Positions 8,660-16,616 of a stretch of 49,913 nt of DNA are shown piece after piece (position 1 is the first letter of the stretch; each line of letters starts with the position of its first letter). The translations under genes and the position numbers were made by a program. Source of the stretch: Candidatus Anaerostipes avistercoris (GTDB lineage: Bacteria; Bacillota; Clostridia; Lachnospirales; Lachnospiraceae). Below the pieces are notes generated by a model. That model was not told where the DNA came from. It made no database searches and was given only the letters and a program-made list of their open reading frames with translations. The stretch spans positions 1-49,913 of the forward strand of contig DWWD01000029.1 in assembly GCA_019119895.1 (NCBI GenBank), in the 5' to 3' direction.

Positions 8660-8687
8660 AGTATACCAGAATCCTCTCCCGATTCAA
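8660..8687 (-). promoter_or_regulatory. Candidate extended -10 promoter of the small RNA
   Basis: Minus strand TTGAAT, 16 bases, TATACT, with TGG directly before the -10 box. The spacer also contains one arm (8670-8678) of a 9-bp inverted repeat whose other arm is 8624-8632 inside the putative RNA. Confidence 0.5.
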
Positions 8688-8748
8688 TGTACTGCTTATA
8701 AACAATTCTAAAGAAACTATAAACTAGTCTAAAAGAAAAATGACCTTC

Positions 8749-9246
8749 CTATCGGTTGTCAATTTTTTCCGGATACAGGTCATGATGAGACAAACGGTTC
8801 CATGCGACTTCTTCCCATTTTGTTCCTGGTTTTCCATAATTGCAGTACGGATCGATGGAGATACCTCCCCGCGGAGTGAATTTTCCCCACACCTCGATAT
8901 ATTTCGGGTCCATCAGACGAATCAGGTCTTTCATAATGATATTCATGCAGTCCTCGTGAAAATCTCCATGATTTCGGAAACTGTACAGATACAGTTTTAG
9001 TGATTTGCTTTCCACCATTTCTTCACCTGGAACATATGAAATATAAATCGTGGCGAAGTCCGGCTGTCCTGTAATCGGACAAAGGCTGGTAAATTCCGGC
9101 GCATTAAATTTTACAAAGTAATCGTTTTCCGGATGTTTGTTTGGAAATGTTTCCAGCACTTCCGGCGCATAGTCATCCGGATATTTTGTTTTCTGATTTC
9201 CAAGCAGCGTAATATCTCCTAATTCTTTTTCATTTCTTCCACTCAT
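8749..9246 (-). CDS. queF: NADPH-dependent 7-cyano-7-deazaguanine reductase
   Basis: QueF of the short unimodular type, 165 residues. The catalytic Cys56 ([12 protein letters not shown]) and Asp63 are in place, as is the [20 protein letters not shown] stretch that binds NADPH and substrate. By family it reduces preQ0 to preQ1 in queuosine biosynthesis, in the cytosol. A TATAAT box lies on the minus strand at 9283-9288, but the leader is too short for an evident preQ1 riboswitch. No other queuosine gene is nearby, so it appears to be a single-gene unit. Confidence 0.95.
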   Translation of the reverse strand: MSGRNEKELGDITLLGNQKTKYPDDYAPEVLETFPNKHPENDYFVKFNAPEFTSLCPITGQPDFATIYISYVPGEEMVESKSLKLYLYSFRNHGDFHEDCMNIIMKDLIRLMDPKYIEVWGKFTPRGGISIDPYCNYGKPGTKWEEVAWNRLSHHDLYPEKIDNR

Positions 9247-9282
9247 TGATAAATTCCTTTCTCATATGATCTTTTGATTGCT

Positions 9283-9288
9283 ATTATA
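9283..9288 (-). promoter_or_regulatory. -10 box of queF
   Basis: Minus strand TATAAT, 37 bases before the queF start. No good -35 box was found at the correct distance; only an A/T-rich stretch lies there. Confidence 0.4.
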
Positions 9289-9378
9289 ACAAAAAAATTT
9301 TATTTTTCCACACTTTCTAATTCTTGTTTCTATGAATTTTCCTTACCGGAATCGGGAGTCAAAATTCCTCTGCATCAT

Positions 9379-9407
9379 TTGACTTTTCCCTGCTCTTTCG
9401 ATACAAT
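9379..9407 (+). promoter_or_regulatory. Promoter of the TM1266-hydG-nudix operon
   Basis: TTGACT at 9379-9384 and TACAAT at 9402-9407 are separated by exactly 17 bases, a near-consensus sigma-A promoter. Transcription from about 9414 would give a leader of roughly 230 bases before the first gene at 9646. Confidence 0.75.
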
Positions 9408-9413
9408 AACTAC

Positions 9414-9645
9414 TGATAGAAATTATCATTCTGAAGCCAAGGTTTTTCCTGAAGCCAAGATTGATCTGATAGAGAATTCACGCATATCTTTGGGGATACT
9501 GCGCGCATTTTGAACAATCACTGGCATATCCGGGAAATGGATATGCTTTTTTATTTCATAGAAAACTCCGTTCCTATGAAATAAAAAAGCTCCGCGAGGA
9601 TCGTACTGCGCAGGAAATACCGGATTCGGAGAGAAGGAGGAATTT
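9414..9645 (+). promoter_or_regulatory. Structured leader (candidate attenuator) upstream of hydG operon
   Basis: Between promoter and first gene lie: a direct repeat CTGAAGCCAAG (9431-9441 and 9449-9459); GCATATC at 9482-9488; a terminator with stem GCATATCC/GGATATGC (9524-9531, 9539-9546) and six T residues; and a 17-bp perfect hairpin (9545-9561 with 9574-9590) that shares the last bases of the terminator. The early GCATATC could pair with the terminator's 3' arm instead. These features would suit premature termination with an alternative fold. No known riboswitch class was recognised. Confidence 0.5.
9524..9552 (+). terminator. Terminator inside the hydG operon leader
   Basis: An 8-bp perfect stem GCATATCC/GGATATGC with a seven-base loop is directly followed by TTTTTT. 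It lies after the strong promoter and before the first gene, so transcription must read through it for the operon to be expressed. Confidence 0.7.
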
Positions 9646-9900
9646 ATGGAAGTTCAGAGCCGCATTGCGCTCATCGGCATCTTAATCGAGGAAGAATCTT
9701 CTGTGGAACCGGTCAATCAGACACTGCACGACTATCGTTCCTACATTGTCGGACGAATGGGCATCCCTTATCGTCAGAAAAATGTAAATATTATTTCCGT
9801 CGTATTAGATGCGCCTGCCGATGTCATCAGCACCCTTTCCGGGAAACTCGGCATGATCAAAGGCATTACTGTAAAATCCATGTTCACAAAAAAGAAATAA
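9646..9900 (+). CDS. TM1266-like iron-only hydrogenase system regulator
   Basis: Small protein of 84 residues with an ACT/NikR-C-like ferredoxin fold pattern. The sequence SRIALIGILIE...NIISVVLDAP...LGMIKGITVKSM is typical of the TM1266 family, often found next to hydrogenase maturation genes and annotated as a putative regulator. The biochemical role is not established. GAAGGAGG lies five bases before the ATG. HydG starts 11 bases after its stop, so the two are co-expressed. Confidence 0.85.
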   Translation: MEVQSRIALIGILIEEESSVEPVNQTLHDYRSYIVGRMGIPYRQKNVNIISVVLDAPADVISTLSGKLGMIKGITVKSMFTKKK

Positions 9901-9911
9901 GGAGAGATATT

Positions 9912-11330
9912 ATGTACAAACCGGAATCAGGTATCGCTGAAGAATTTATCAGTGACCAGGAAATCAAAGAAACTCTGGCATACGCCGATGCCAACAAAGA
10001 CAATAAAGAACTGATTTTGTCCATTATTGAAAAGGCAAAAAAATTGAAAGGTATTTCTCACAGGGAAGCATCTGTCCTTCTTGCCTGTGAAGATCAGGAA
10101 CTGATCCAGAAAGTCTATGATCTGGCAATCGAAATCAAAGAAAAATTTTACGGCAACCGTATCGTTATGTTTGCGCCGCTGTATCTTGCCAATTACTGTG
10201 TAAACGGCTGTACCTATTGTCCATATCATTATAAAAACAAACATATCCGCAGGAAAAAACTGACACAGGAAGAAATCCGAAAAGAAGTAATCGCTCTTCA
10301 GGATATGGGACATAAACGTCTGGCACTGGAAACCGGTGAAGATCCGGTCAATATTCCAATCGAATATGTTCTGGAAAGCATCAAGACCATTTACAGCATC
10401 AAACATAAAAATGGTGCGATTCGTCGCGTTAACGTGAATATTGCTGCCACAACAGAAGAAAACTATAAGAAATTAAAAGAAGCAGGCATCGGTACTTACA
10501 TTTTGTTCCAGGAAACATACCATAAAGAACGTTATGAACTTCTGCATCCAACAGGACCAAAGAGTAATTATGCTTATCACACAGAGGCAATGGACCGTGC
10601 CATGACTGCCGGAATTGATGATGTGGGAATTGGCGTTTTATTCGGACTGGATATGTACCGCTATGATTTTGCAGGACTTCTGATGCACGCAGAGCATCTG
10701 GAAGCGAAATTCGGAGTCGGTCCTCATACGATCAGCGTACCGAGAATCCGTCCGGCAGAGGATATTGATCCGGAAGATTTCAAAGATGCGATCAATGATG
10801 ATATTTTCGAAAAGATCGTCGCAATCCTTCGAATCGCTGTTCCTTATACCGGTATTATCGTTTCTACCCGCGAAACACAGGAATCCCGAGAGAGAGTCCT
10901 GAAAGTGGGCGTATCCCAGATCAGCGGAGCATCTTCCACCAGTGTCGGCGGATATGCAGAACCTGAAAAACCGGAAGACAATTCCGCTCAGTTTGACCGA
11001 AATGATACTCGTACACTGGATGAGATCATCGGATGGCTGATGGATCTTGGACATATCCCAAGCTTCTGTACCGCATGTTACCGCGAAGGACGTACCGGCG
11101 ACCGTTTCATGACTCTTGTGAAGTCCGGTCAGATTGCCAACTGCTGCGCTCCGAATGCCCTTATGACTTTAAAGGAATATCTGGAAGACTATGCTTCTGA
11201 TGAAGTCAAAGCCAAAGGAGAAATTCTGATCAAACAGGAACTGGAAAAGATTCCAAATCCGGTCGTAAAACAGAAAGCAACCGAATATATTGAAAATATC
11301 CACGAGGGAAAACGTGATTTCAGATTCTAG
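9912..11330 (+). CDS. hydG: [FeFe]-hydrogenase H-cluster radical SAM maturase HydG
   Basis: Protein of 472 residues, the usual HydG length. The radical-SAM cluster motif is Cys96-x3-Cys100-x2-Cys103 (CVNGCTYC). The C-terminal cysteine set that holds the auxiliary cluster is visible as CTAC followed about 22 residues later by CC in IANCCAPNA. By family it cleaves tyrosine to p-cresol and the CO and CN- ligands of the H-cluster iron. HydE and HydF are not in the window. It is second in a three-gene unit with the TM1266-like gene upstream and a Nudix gene nine bases downstream. Confidence 0.95.
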   Translation: MYKPESGIAEEFISDQEIKETLAYADANKDNKELILSIIEKAKKLKGISHREASVLLACEDQELIQKVYDLAIEIKEKFYGNRIVMFAPLYLANYCVNGCTYCPYHYKNKHIRRKKLTQEEIRKEVIALQDMGHKRLALETGEDPVNIPIEYVLESIKTIYSIKHKNGAIRRVNVNIAATTEENYKKLKEAGIGTYILFQETYHKERYELLHPTGPKSNYAYHTEAMDRAMTAGIDDVGIGVLFGLDMYRYDFAGLLMHAEHLEAKFGVGPHTISVPRIRPAEDIDPEDFKDAINDDIFEKIVAILRIAVPYTGIIVSTRETQESRERVLKVGVSQISGASSTSVGGYAEPEKPEDNSAQFDRNDTRTLDEIIGWLMDLGHIPSFCTACYREGRTGDRFMTLVKSGQIANCCAPNALMTLKEYLEDYASDEVKAKGEILIKQELEKIPNPVVKQKATEYIENIHEGKRDFRF

Positions 11331-11339
11331 GAGATAATT

Positions 11340-11939
11340 ATGTTTGAACACCTGAACCGCCATGTACCAAAACGAATTGAAGAAGACCAGGAGCATGTAT
11401 CTGCTGTTTTGATCCCTCTCATTCAAAAAGATGACGGCTACCATATTTTGTTTGAGGTTCGTTCAAAAAAACTGCAGCATCAGCCGGGAGAAGTCTGTTT
11501 TCCCGGCGGCCGCGTCGAAGAAAGAGAAACGACTCTGGAAGCCGCAGTCCGGGAGACGAAAGAAGAACTGCTGATTGATGACAGCCAGCTGAAACTCTAT
11601 GGAGCGCTGGATTATTTCCTCTCTCCTGCCCAGATCAGAGTTGAACCTTTTCTGGGAGAGCTGACCGGCTACGAGGGGCAGTTCAGTTCTGCAGAAGTGG
11701 ATTCTGTGTTTACGGTTCCTCTTCGCTTTTTCCTGGAAACTCCTCCTGATATCTATTACAACGATGTGCTGATCACACCAACCGAAGATTTCCCATTTTC
11801 GGATATCCCCGGAGGAAAAGATTACCCCTGGGCCGCCGGCCGGTACGAAGTCTGTTTCTACCGGTATGAAGGCAGAGTCATTTGGGGCCTTACCGCAAAA
11901 ATTTTATTAAATAATCTGCCTTATCTGGCAGTGCCTTAA
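11340..11939 (+). CDS. Nudix hydrolase, coenzyme A pyrophosphatase type
   Basis: Nudix protein of 199 residues. The box runs from Gly57 (GRVEERE) to RETKEE at 71-76, matching Gx5Ex7REUxEExGU except for the last glycine. Directly before it the segment EVRSKKLQHQPGEVCFPGG fits the NuCoA signature (RSxxL...GxxxFPGG) of CoA-diphosphatases, which split CoA or acyl-CoA into 3',5'-ADP and phosphopantetheine. It starts nine bases after hydG, with AGGAGA as ribosome binding site, and is followed by a terminator. The link to hydrogenase maturation may be only transcriptional. Confidence 0.85.
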   Translation: MFEHLNRHVPKRIEEDQEHVSAVLIPLIQKDDGYHILFEVRSKKLQHQPGEVCFPGGRVEERETTLEAAVRETKEELLIDDSQLKLYGALDYFLSPAQIRVEPFLGELTGYEGQFSSAEVDSVFTVPLRFFLETPPDIYYNDVLITPTEDFPFSDIPGGKDYPWAAGRYEVCFYRYEGRVIWGLTAKILLNNLPYLAVP

Positions 11940-11964
11940 AAACTTTAATGAAAAAGATAAGAAA

Positions 11965-12028
11965 GAGACAGCTCGTAAAAGATTCAGGCCTTTGAAAAAG
12001 CCTTAATCTCACTGGGCTGTCTCCTTTT
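11965..12028. terminator. Bidirectional terminator between nudix gene and pyrophosphatase gene
   Basis: GAGACAGC (11965-11972) and GCTGTCTC (12016-12023) enclose a second small hairpin (AGGCCTTTGAAAAAGCCTT). Plus strand: CTTTTT follows the stem. Minus strand: a less regular T-rich stretch follows. It separates two converging operons. Confidence 0.75.
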
Positions 12029-12054
12029 TAATATCTGATGTCTATAAAAAACTT

Positions 12055-13698
12055 TTATTCCTGAACAATATTTAATACATTCGGAATCAACTGTTTCTTT
12101 CTGGACATAACCCCAGGAAGAACCGCAATCTGTCCGTCTGTCTCTGTCTGGAATGCGTTTTCGATCACTTCTTTGCTCTCATCTCCTGTCATTGCCAGAT
12201 ATGTGGTTTCTTCCAGGATATTAGTCAGCATAAAGAATACCATATTAAGGCCCTGTTCTTTTCTGACAGATTCCATATACGGAAGAATCTTTTCTTTGAT
12301 CTCGTCCAGTTCAGACTGATCCAGGGATGTAATCTGTCCAACGCCAAAGGTTACGTCGTTGGCTGTAAATTTCTTATAATCCTGATAGAAGATCTCGTCT
12401 GCTGCTTTGCCTTTCAGATCGCTTCCTGCGCGGAACATCTGCTTCGCATAATCTTCAACATCGATTTCCGCAATCTGTGCCAGTTCTCTGGCAATCTGCT
12501 CATCCACAGGTGTGCAGGTCGGTGAGCGGAACATCAAAGTATCGGAAAGAATTGCTGAGCACAGAAGTCCTGCAATCGGTTTTGTAATCTCCACGCCCTG
12601 CTCCCGGTACATCTGAGTAACAATCGTTGCGGTGCATCCCACCGGCTGGTTTCTGAAGTATACCGGAGACATCGTCTCCAGACTTCCGATTCTGTGGTGG
12701 TCGATGATTTCCTGAATCTCACATTCTTCCAGTCCCTCCACTGCCTGAGACACTTCGTTATGATCCACAAGAATCAGGCGTTTCTTGTCAATTTCCAGCA
12801 ATCTACGTCTGGATACAAGTCCCACAAATTTGTTGTCCGCATCTAATACAGGGAAGTAACGGAAACGTTTTTGTGTCATTTCTTCTTTTACATCATCCAC
12901 AAAATCATTGATACTGAACACTGCCAGCTTATCTTTTGGCGTCATAGCATAAGATACCGGAATTGCCTGGCAGATCAGACGGCTGGCAATAAATGTATCA
13001 TAGCCTGTCGCAATCACACGGCATCCCTTTTCTTTCGCAATGTTCAGAACTTCCTCATCAAGGTTGGTTCCCATGCAGGCAATGATGCACTGTGCCCCGA
13101 TATCAATAACTGCTTTCTGAACGTCCGCACGGTTGGCAAGAATGACAACATCACCCGGCTTAATGAATTCTGACATTTTTTCAATGCTCGCTGCGGATAC
13201 GGAAAGTTTTCCGTTCTCGATCACGCCGTCTTCGCTTCCCACCAGCATTTCTCCGTTCAATACAGAAATCAGATTCTTGTATGGTGTTTTGGATTTTGCC
13301 AGGATCTCATTATCAAAAACATCCATGTCCGCATAAGCGATATCACTGATCGTAACGATTCCTTTCAGGTCTCTGTCACGGAGAACAGGAAGGGAAACCT
13401 GTTTGATCTGGCGCATACGGTCTCCTGCTTCTTTGATGGAGCATTCTTCTTCCACACCTTCAATTCGATTGATATTGATATCCGTAACTCTTGGGCGCAT
13501 ATCGTTTACATACTCCGGTGCCTTCACACCAAAGTGTTCCAGGACGAACTTTGTCTCCCCGTTTACATTTCCGGCGCGGCATGCTTCATACTCGAATTCG
13601 CCGTCGCTGGTCTGATTTTTCAGATTTGCATAGGCCAATGCAGAACAGATCGAATCTGTATCCGGATTGCGGTGTCCAATTACGTATATTTTTTTCAT
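12055..13698 (-). CDS. Manganese-dependent inorganic pyrophosphatase with CBS and DRTGG domains
   Basis: Family II pyrophosphatase of 547 residues; the plain enzyme is about 310, the rest being the regulatory insert. The N-terminal DHH motif shows metal ligands His9, Asp13 and Asp15 (HRNPDTDS). CBS segments lie near residues 70-130 and 250-300 with a DRTGG-like segment between them. The remaining DHH (VDHNE, IDHHR) and the DHHA2 domain follow. By family it hydrolyses PPi to phosphate, inhibited by AMP or ADP and activated by ATP or diadenosine polyphosphates at the CBS domains. Its ATG overlaps the stop of the histidine kinase (ATGA), placing it last in the two-component operon, an uncommon partner. 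Confidence 0.92.
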   Translation of the reverse strand: MKKIYVIGHRNPDTDSICSALAYANLKNQTSDGEFEYEACRAGNVNGETKFVLEHFGVKAPEYVNDMRPRVTDININRIEGVEEECSIKEAGDRMRQIKQVSLPVLRDRDLKGIVTISDIAYADMDVFDNEILAKSKTPYKNLISVLNGEMLVGSEDGVIENGKLSVSAASIEKMSEFIKPGDVVILANRADVQKAVIDIGAQCIIACMGTNLDEEVLNIAKEKGCRVIATGYDTFIASRLICQAIPVSYAMTPKDKLAVFSINDFVDDVKEEMTQKRFRYFPVLDADNKFVGLVSRRRLLEIDKKRLILVDHNEVSQAVEGLEECEIQEIIDHHRIGSLETMSPVYFRNQPVGCTATIVTQMYREQGVEITKPIAGLLCSAILSDTLMFRSPTCTPVDEQIARELAQIAEIDVEDYAKQMFRAGSDLKGKAADEIFYQDYKKFTANDVTFGVGQITSLDQSELDEIKEKILPYMESVRKEQGLNMVFFMLTNILEETTYLAMTGDESKEVIENAFQTETDGQIAVLPGVMSRKKQLIPNVLNIVQE

Positions 13699-14840
13699 AA
13701 CTCCTCCTTCTTTCTCGGCAGCAGAATGGTAAAGGACGTATATCCATCCTGACTGTCCGCTTGGATCGTCCCGTTATGAAGCTCGATGATCTCTTTCGCA
13801 ATGGCAAGCCCAAGCCCTGCCCCGCCGCTTTCTGATGATCTCGCTTCATCCAGGCGATAAAATTTTTCAAATAGGTTCTTCAGCTGATGGGCCGGTATCG
13901 TCTTGCCCTGATTGCGCACGACAATCTTCGCATTTTCTCCTTCCATCGTTCCGTACACCTCAATCTTGGAATGAGGGTAACAGTAAGAAACGGCGTTTCG
14001 CAGAAGGTTCTCAAATACCCTGGCAAGCCTGTCCGGATCTCCATAAATGAGAATTCTATCATCAACCTCTATGGTGCATTGAAGCCCTTTTTCCTGAAAT
14101 ACCGGATCAAAAGAATCCAGTACCTGCTCCAGCAGAACATACAGATAAAACTCTTTTTTGTCCAGTGTGATATTCTGCAGATTATATCTTGTAATTTCAA
14201 AAAATTCATTGATCAGCTCGCCCAGACGCTTGGCCTTGGCAAGAGAGATCCCTGTATATTTCTCCCTCTGTTCTTCCGGCATATCAGTCGCCTCATTCAA
14301 AAGGCTCAGATAGGCAATGACGGAAGTCAGAGGCGTCTTAAGATCATGGGCCAGATACACAATCAGATCATTTTTCCTCTGCTCACTTTCTTCAAGGCTC
14401 CTTCTCTGCTCTTTCAGCGTTTCCTTGATCTCGTTCAGCCTGTTTTCCAATGGCTCCAGAGTGTCCGAAAGAACGATCTTCTTGTCTGATTCATTCAGTA
14501 TCATCTGAATGCCGCCCTCTACTTCCCGCAGATAGTTGGTAAATTTGGACATTCCAAGATAAAAACTGAACAGCAGCAGAACAAAAAATCCGGCACCGAT
14601 GATCAGCCCTTTATTCTGCCAGAAAATCAGCCTGTACAGATGAATCGCTTCTATCTCCTGCATGCCCAGCCGCTGAAAGGCATATACCACCGTCTTTGCG
14701 AAAGGATCCTGCAGGACTCCGTCTACGAAGATATCCAGGATAAAATATCCGATCAGCGCTACGATAATACTAATGCCAAGGGTCTGTATCATGATCCTTA
14801 TCTTTAAACTACGGTATTTACTCCTCAACTTTATATCCAA
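13695..14840 (-). CDS. VanS-like sensor histidine kinase
   Basis: Membrane histidine kinase of about 381 residues. Two membrane segments lie near 17-40 and 78-96, flanking a short extracellular loop of about 37 residues. The phospho-acceptor is His165 in YLAHDLKTPLTS, which strongly resembles the VanS H-box. HATPase N and G boxes (NLLRNAVSYCYP, GGAGLGLAIAKE) are intact. The start is uncertain: TTG at 14840 overlaps the regulator's 3' end by 23 bases, a later TTG at 14828 follows no good site, and an ATG lies at 14792. It is preceded by its response regulator and followed by the pyrophosphatase with an ATGA overlap. No vanHAX-type genes are in the window. Confidence 0.9.
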   Translation of the reverse strand: MDIKLRSKYRSLKIRIMIQTLGISIIVALIGYFILDIFVDGVLQDPFAKTVVYAFQRLGMQEIEAIHLYRLIFWQNKGLIIGAGFFVLLLFSFYLGMSKFTNYLREVEGGIQMILNESDKKIVLSDTLEPLENRLNEIKETLKEQRRSLEESEQRKNDLIVYLAHDLKTPLTSVIAYLSLLNEATDMPEEQREKYTGISLAKAKRLGELINEFFEITRYNLQNITLDKKEFYLYVLLEQVLDSFDPVFQEKGLQCTIEVDDRILIYGDPDRLARVFENLLRNAVSYCYPHSKIEVYGTMEGENAKIVVRNQGKTIPAHQLKNLFEKFYRLDEARSSESGGAGLGLAIAKEIIELHNGTIQADSQDGYTSFTILLPRKKEEL

Positions 14841-15519
14841 CTCCCCACACGGTCTTGATCAGTTCCTTATGTCCCATGACTTCTCCCAGTTTTTCCCGGA
14901 GATGTCTGATATGGACCATAACAGTATTGTTGTTGTTCTTAAAATATTTTTCTTTCCATACCTGTTCAAATAGATTTTCTGAACTTATGACTTTGCCCCG
15001 GTTTTTTGTCAGAATCCAGAGAATAGAAAATTCAAGAGGTGTCAGTGTCACTTCCTCTTCTCCATAGGTACACTGATGAGTCGCACGGTTTAAAATCAGA
15101 CCGGCAATCTCCTGCGTATCCTCCTGATTGGTGCCGCTTCCGTCGTTATATCTCGTAAAACGGCGCAGCTGTGCTTTCACTCTTGCCATCAGCTCCAACG
15201 GTTCAAACGGCTTTTCAATATAATCATCTGCCCCCAGTGTAAGACCATTAATCTTATCCATGGAAGAAACTTTCGCTGTAAGCATGATCACAGGAAATGT
15301 GTATTTCAGACGTATCTGCTTCAGAATCTCGAATCCATCGATATCCGGCAGCATAACATCCAGAATCGCCAGATCGATGGTCTCATTCTCGATACATTCA
15401 AGGGCATCTTTTCCATTATAGAATTTAAAAACTTCATAATCTTCGTTTTTCAGATATAATTCAATAAAATCCGCAATCTCTTTTTCATCATCTACGACTA
15501 ACACAGTTGATTGTTTCAT
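14818..15519 (-). CDS. VanR-like OmpR-family response regulator
   Basis: Response regulator of 233 residues. The receiver domain has acidic residues Asp10 and Asp11 and phospho-acceptor Asp54 (AILDVMLPDIDGF), Thr in MLTAK and Lys in EKPF. The C-terminal winged helix ends TVWGVGYKVEE, like VanR. The ATG at 15519 is chosen because GAGGAGG lies five bases before it; an upstream in-frame start would overlap the previous gene. It lies ten bases after the unknown protein's stop and overlaps the kinase. Its sequence is close to VanR along its length, but its targets here are unknown. Confidence 0.93.
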   Translation of the reverse strand: MKQSTVLVVDDEKEIADFIELYLKNEDYEVFKFYNGKDALECIENETIDLAILDVMLPDIDGFEILKQIRLKYTFPVIMLTAKVSSMDKINGLTLGADDYIEKPFEPLELMARVKAQLRRFTRYNDGSGTNQEDTQEIAGLILNRATHQCTYGEEEVTLTPLEFSILWILTKNRGKVISSENLFEQVWKEKYFKNNNNTVMVHIRHLREKLGEVMGHKELIKTVWGVGYKVEE

Positions 15520-15529
15520 GTCTTCCTCC

Positions 15530-16549
15530 TCAATGTTTTCCGCCATCAATGACCTGGAACATTTCTTTACGGGTCAGTTCTTCTCTCGTATGCCCTTTCA
15601 GTCCATAAATCGGAATACTGTAAAAAATCTTTTTTATGTAGCTGCAAATCTCTTTTTCATCTTTTTCAGAATGAATATTTAAAATCTTATTGAGTTTAAG
15701 AATTGCTTCCAGATATGTTTCTCCGTTCTGTATGATGAGTATAATGGATTTGATAATGATCATTGCCTGATAACGATCCTGGTCAATGCTCTCCAGAACA
15801 AAAATAAATAATTCAGGGATTCCATCCCATCCGGCAATTCCATTCCCCATGGCAAGCTCCATATATTCCTTCTTGGAATACCTGCAGAAGTCCAAATCCT
15901 GGTGCTGATTCCATTGTTCAAAAATACCATTGCGGTCTTCGGCTTCCCTGCCTGCCATAAAAAGCTTTTTCGTCCTCTCATTGCGCAGCATCAGGCCATT
16001 ATGCCAGAATATCATGCGCAGCATCAGAAATTTTTCGAAATCCGCGTAATAAACCGGCGTATCCTGGATTTCCGCAAAAATCTTATAACATTCGTATACA
16101 TCTAGAATACCATAAGTGAACAACATTCCAAAGACAATTTTTTCCCATTCCGTATATTTTTCCATAATTCTGCGCATCCCGCGGCTCTTAAGGGAAAAGA
16201 AAAAAATATCTTTTGCCTCCGAATTTACGATCAGGTCTTTGTCATCCGCCGAAACAAACCCCAGGTAATGAAGCTGCTGCAGTTCTTCCAGATGCTGTTC
16301 CGGCAGAATCTGCCCATCCTCCATCTTCCACAGGTCAAAGAGCAGATCTATGGCTTCCTCCCGAAGCATTTCACCCAGAAGCATCGGTTCTTCCTGCAGC
16401 TTCCCGGCAATCTGCTCTGCCATCTCCCTCGGCGTGCTGTCATAGTGAAATTCCAGAAACAGACGTTCACATACGACCATCAGGTTCCTCGGCTGGTTCT
16501 CTGCTAATTCTTCTATATATGTTCGATCTGAAATTCGTATACCAGCCAT
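15530..16549 (-). CDS. Protein of unknown function, first gene of the two-component operon
   Basis: Soluble-looking protein of 339 residues without signal peptide or clear membrane segments. It is rich in Leu, Glu and aromatic residues and predicted to be mainly helical (for example EMLREEAIDLLFDLWKMEDG). I do not recognise the family. GGAGG lies before the start codon, and a -10-like TATAAT stands further upstream near 16590 on the minus strand. It ends ten bases before the response regulator start, so it is very probably part of the same transcript. Its place at the head of the operon suggests a link with the signal system, such as an accessory sensor or target. Confidence 0.75.
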   Translation of the reverse strand: MAGIRISDRTYIEELAENQPRNLMVVCERLFLEFHYDSTPREMAEQIAGKLQEEPMLLGEMLREEAIDLLFDLWKMEDGQILPEQHLEELQQLHYLGFVSADDKDLIVNSEAKDIFFFSLKSRGMRRIMEKYTEWEKIVFGMLFTYGILDVYECYKIFAEIQDTPVYYADFEKFLMLRMIFWHNGLMLRNERTKKLFMAGREAEDRNGIFEQWNQHQDLDFCRYSKKEYMELAMGNGIAGWDGIPELFIFVLESIDQDRYQAMIIIKSIILIIQNGETYLEAILKLNKILNIHSEKDEKEICSYIKKIFYSIPIYGLKGHTREELTRKEMFQVIDGGKH

Positions 16550-16563
16550 GTTATGCCTCCTTT

Positions 16564-16578
16564 AATAGCTAAGCTATT
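16564..16578. promoter_or_regulatory. Palindrome upstream of the two-component operon
   Basis: AATAGCT-A-AGCTATT is a perfect 15-base dyad just upstream of the first gene's ribosome binding site and close to a TATAAT box on the minus strand. It may be an operator or a short mRNA hairpin. No second copy was noticed elsewhere in the window. Confidence 0.35.
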
Positions 16579-16616
16579 GTTTATTATAACATAACCATTG
16601 CATTTTATGACCTTTC

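Noticed and set aside
8624-8678. 9-bp inverted repeat as the end of a mobile element
   Set aside because: No target duplication, transposase or second copy was seen; promoter and terminator signals explain the segment better.
9256-9400. preQ1 riboswitch upstream of queF
   Set aside because: The leader from the -10 box to the start is under 40 bases, and no preQ1 aptamer core was recognised.
9274-9513. 79-codon frame upstream of the hydG operon on the plus strand
   Set aside because: It begins before the TTGACT/TACAAT promoter at 9379-9407 and has no ribosome binding site, so it spans promoter and leader and is unlikely to be a gene.
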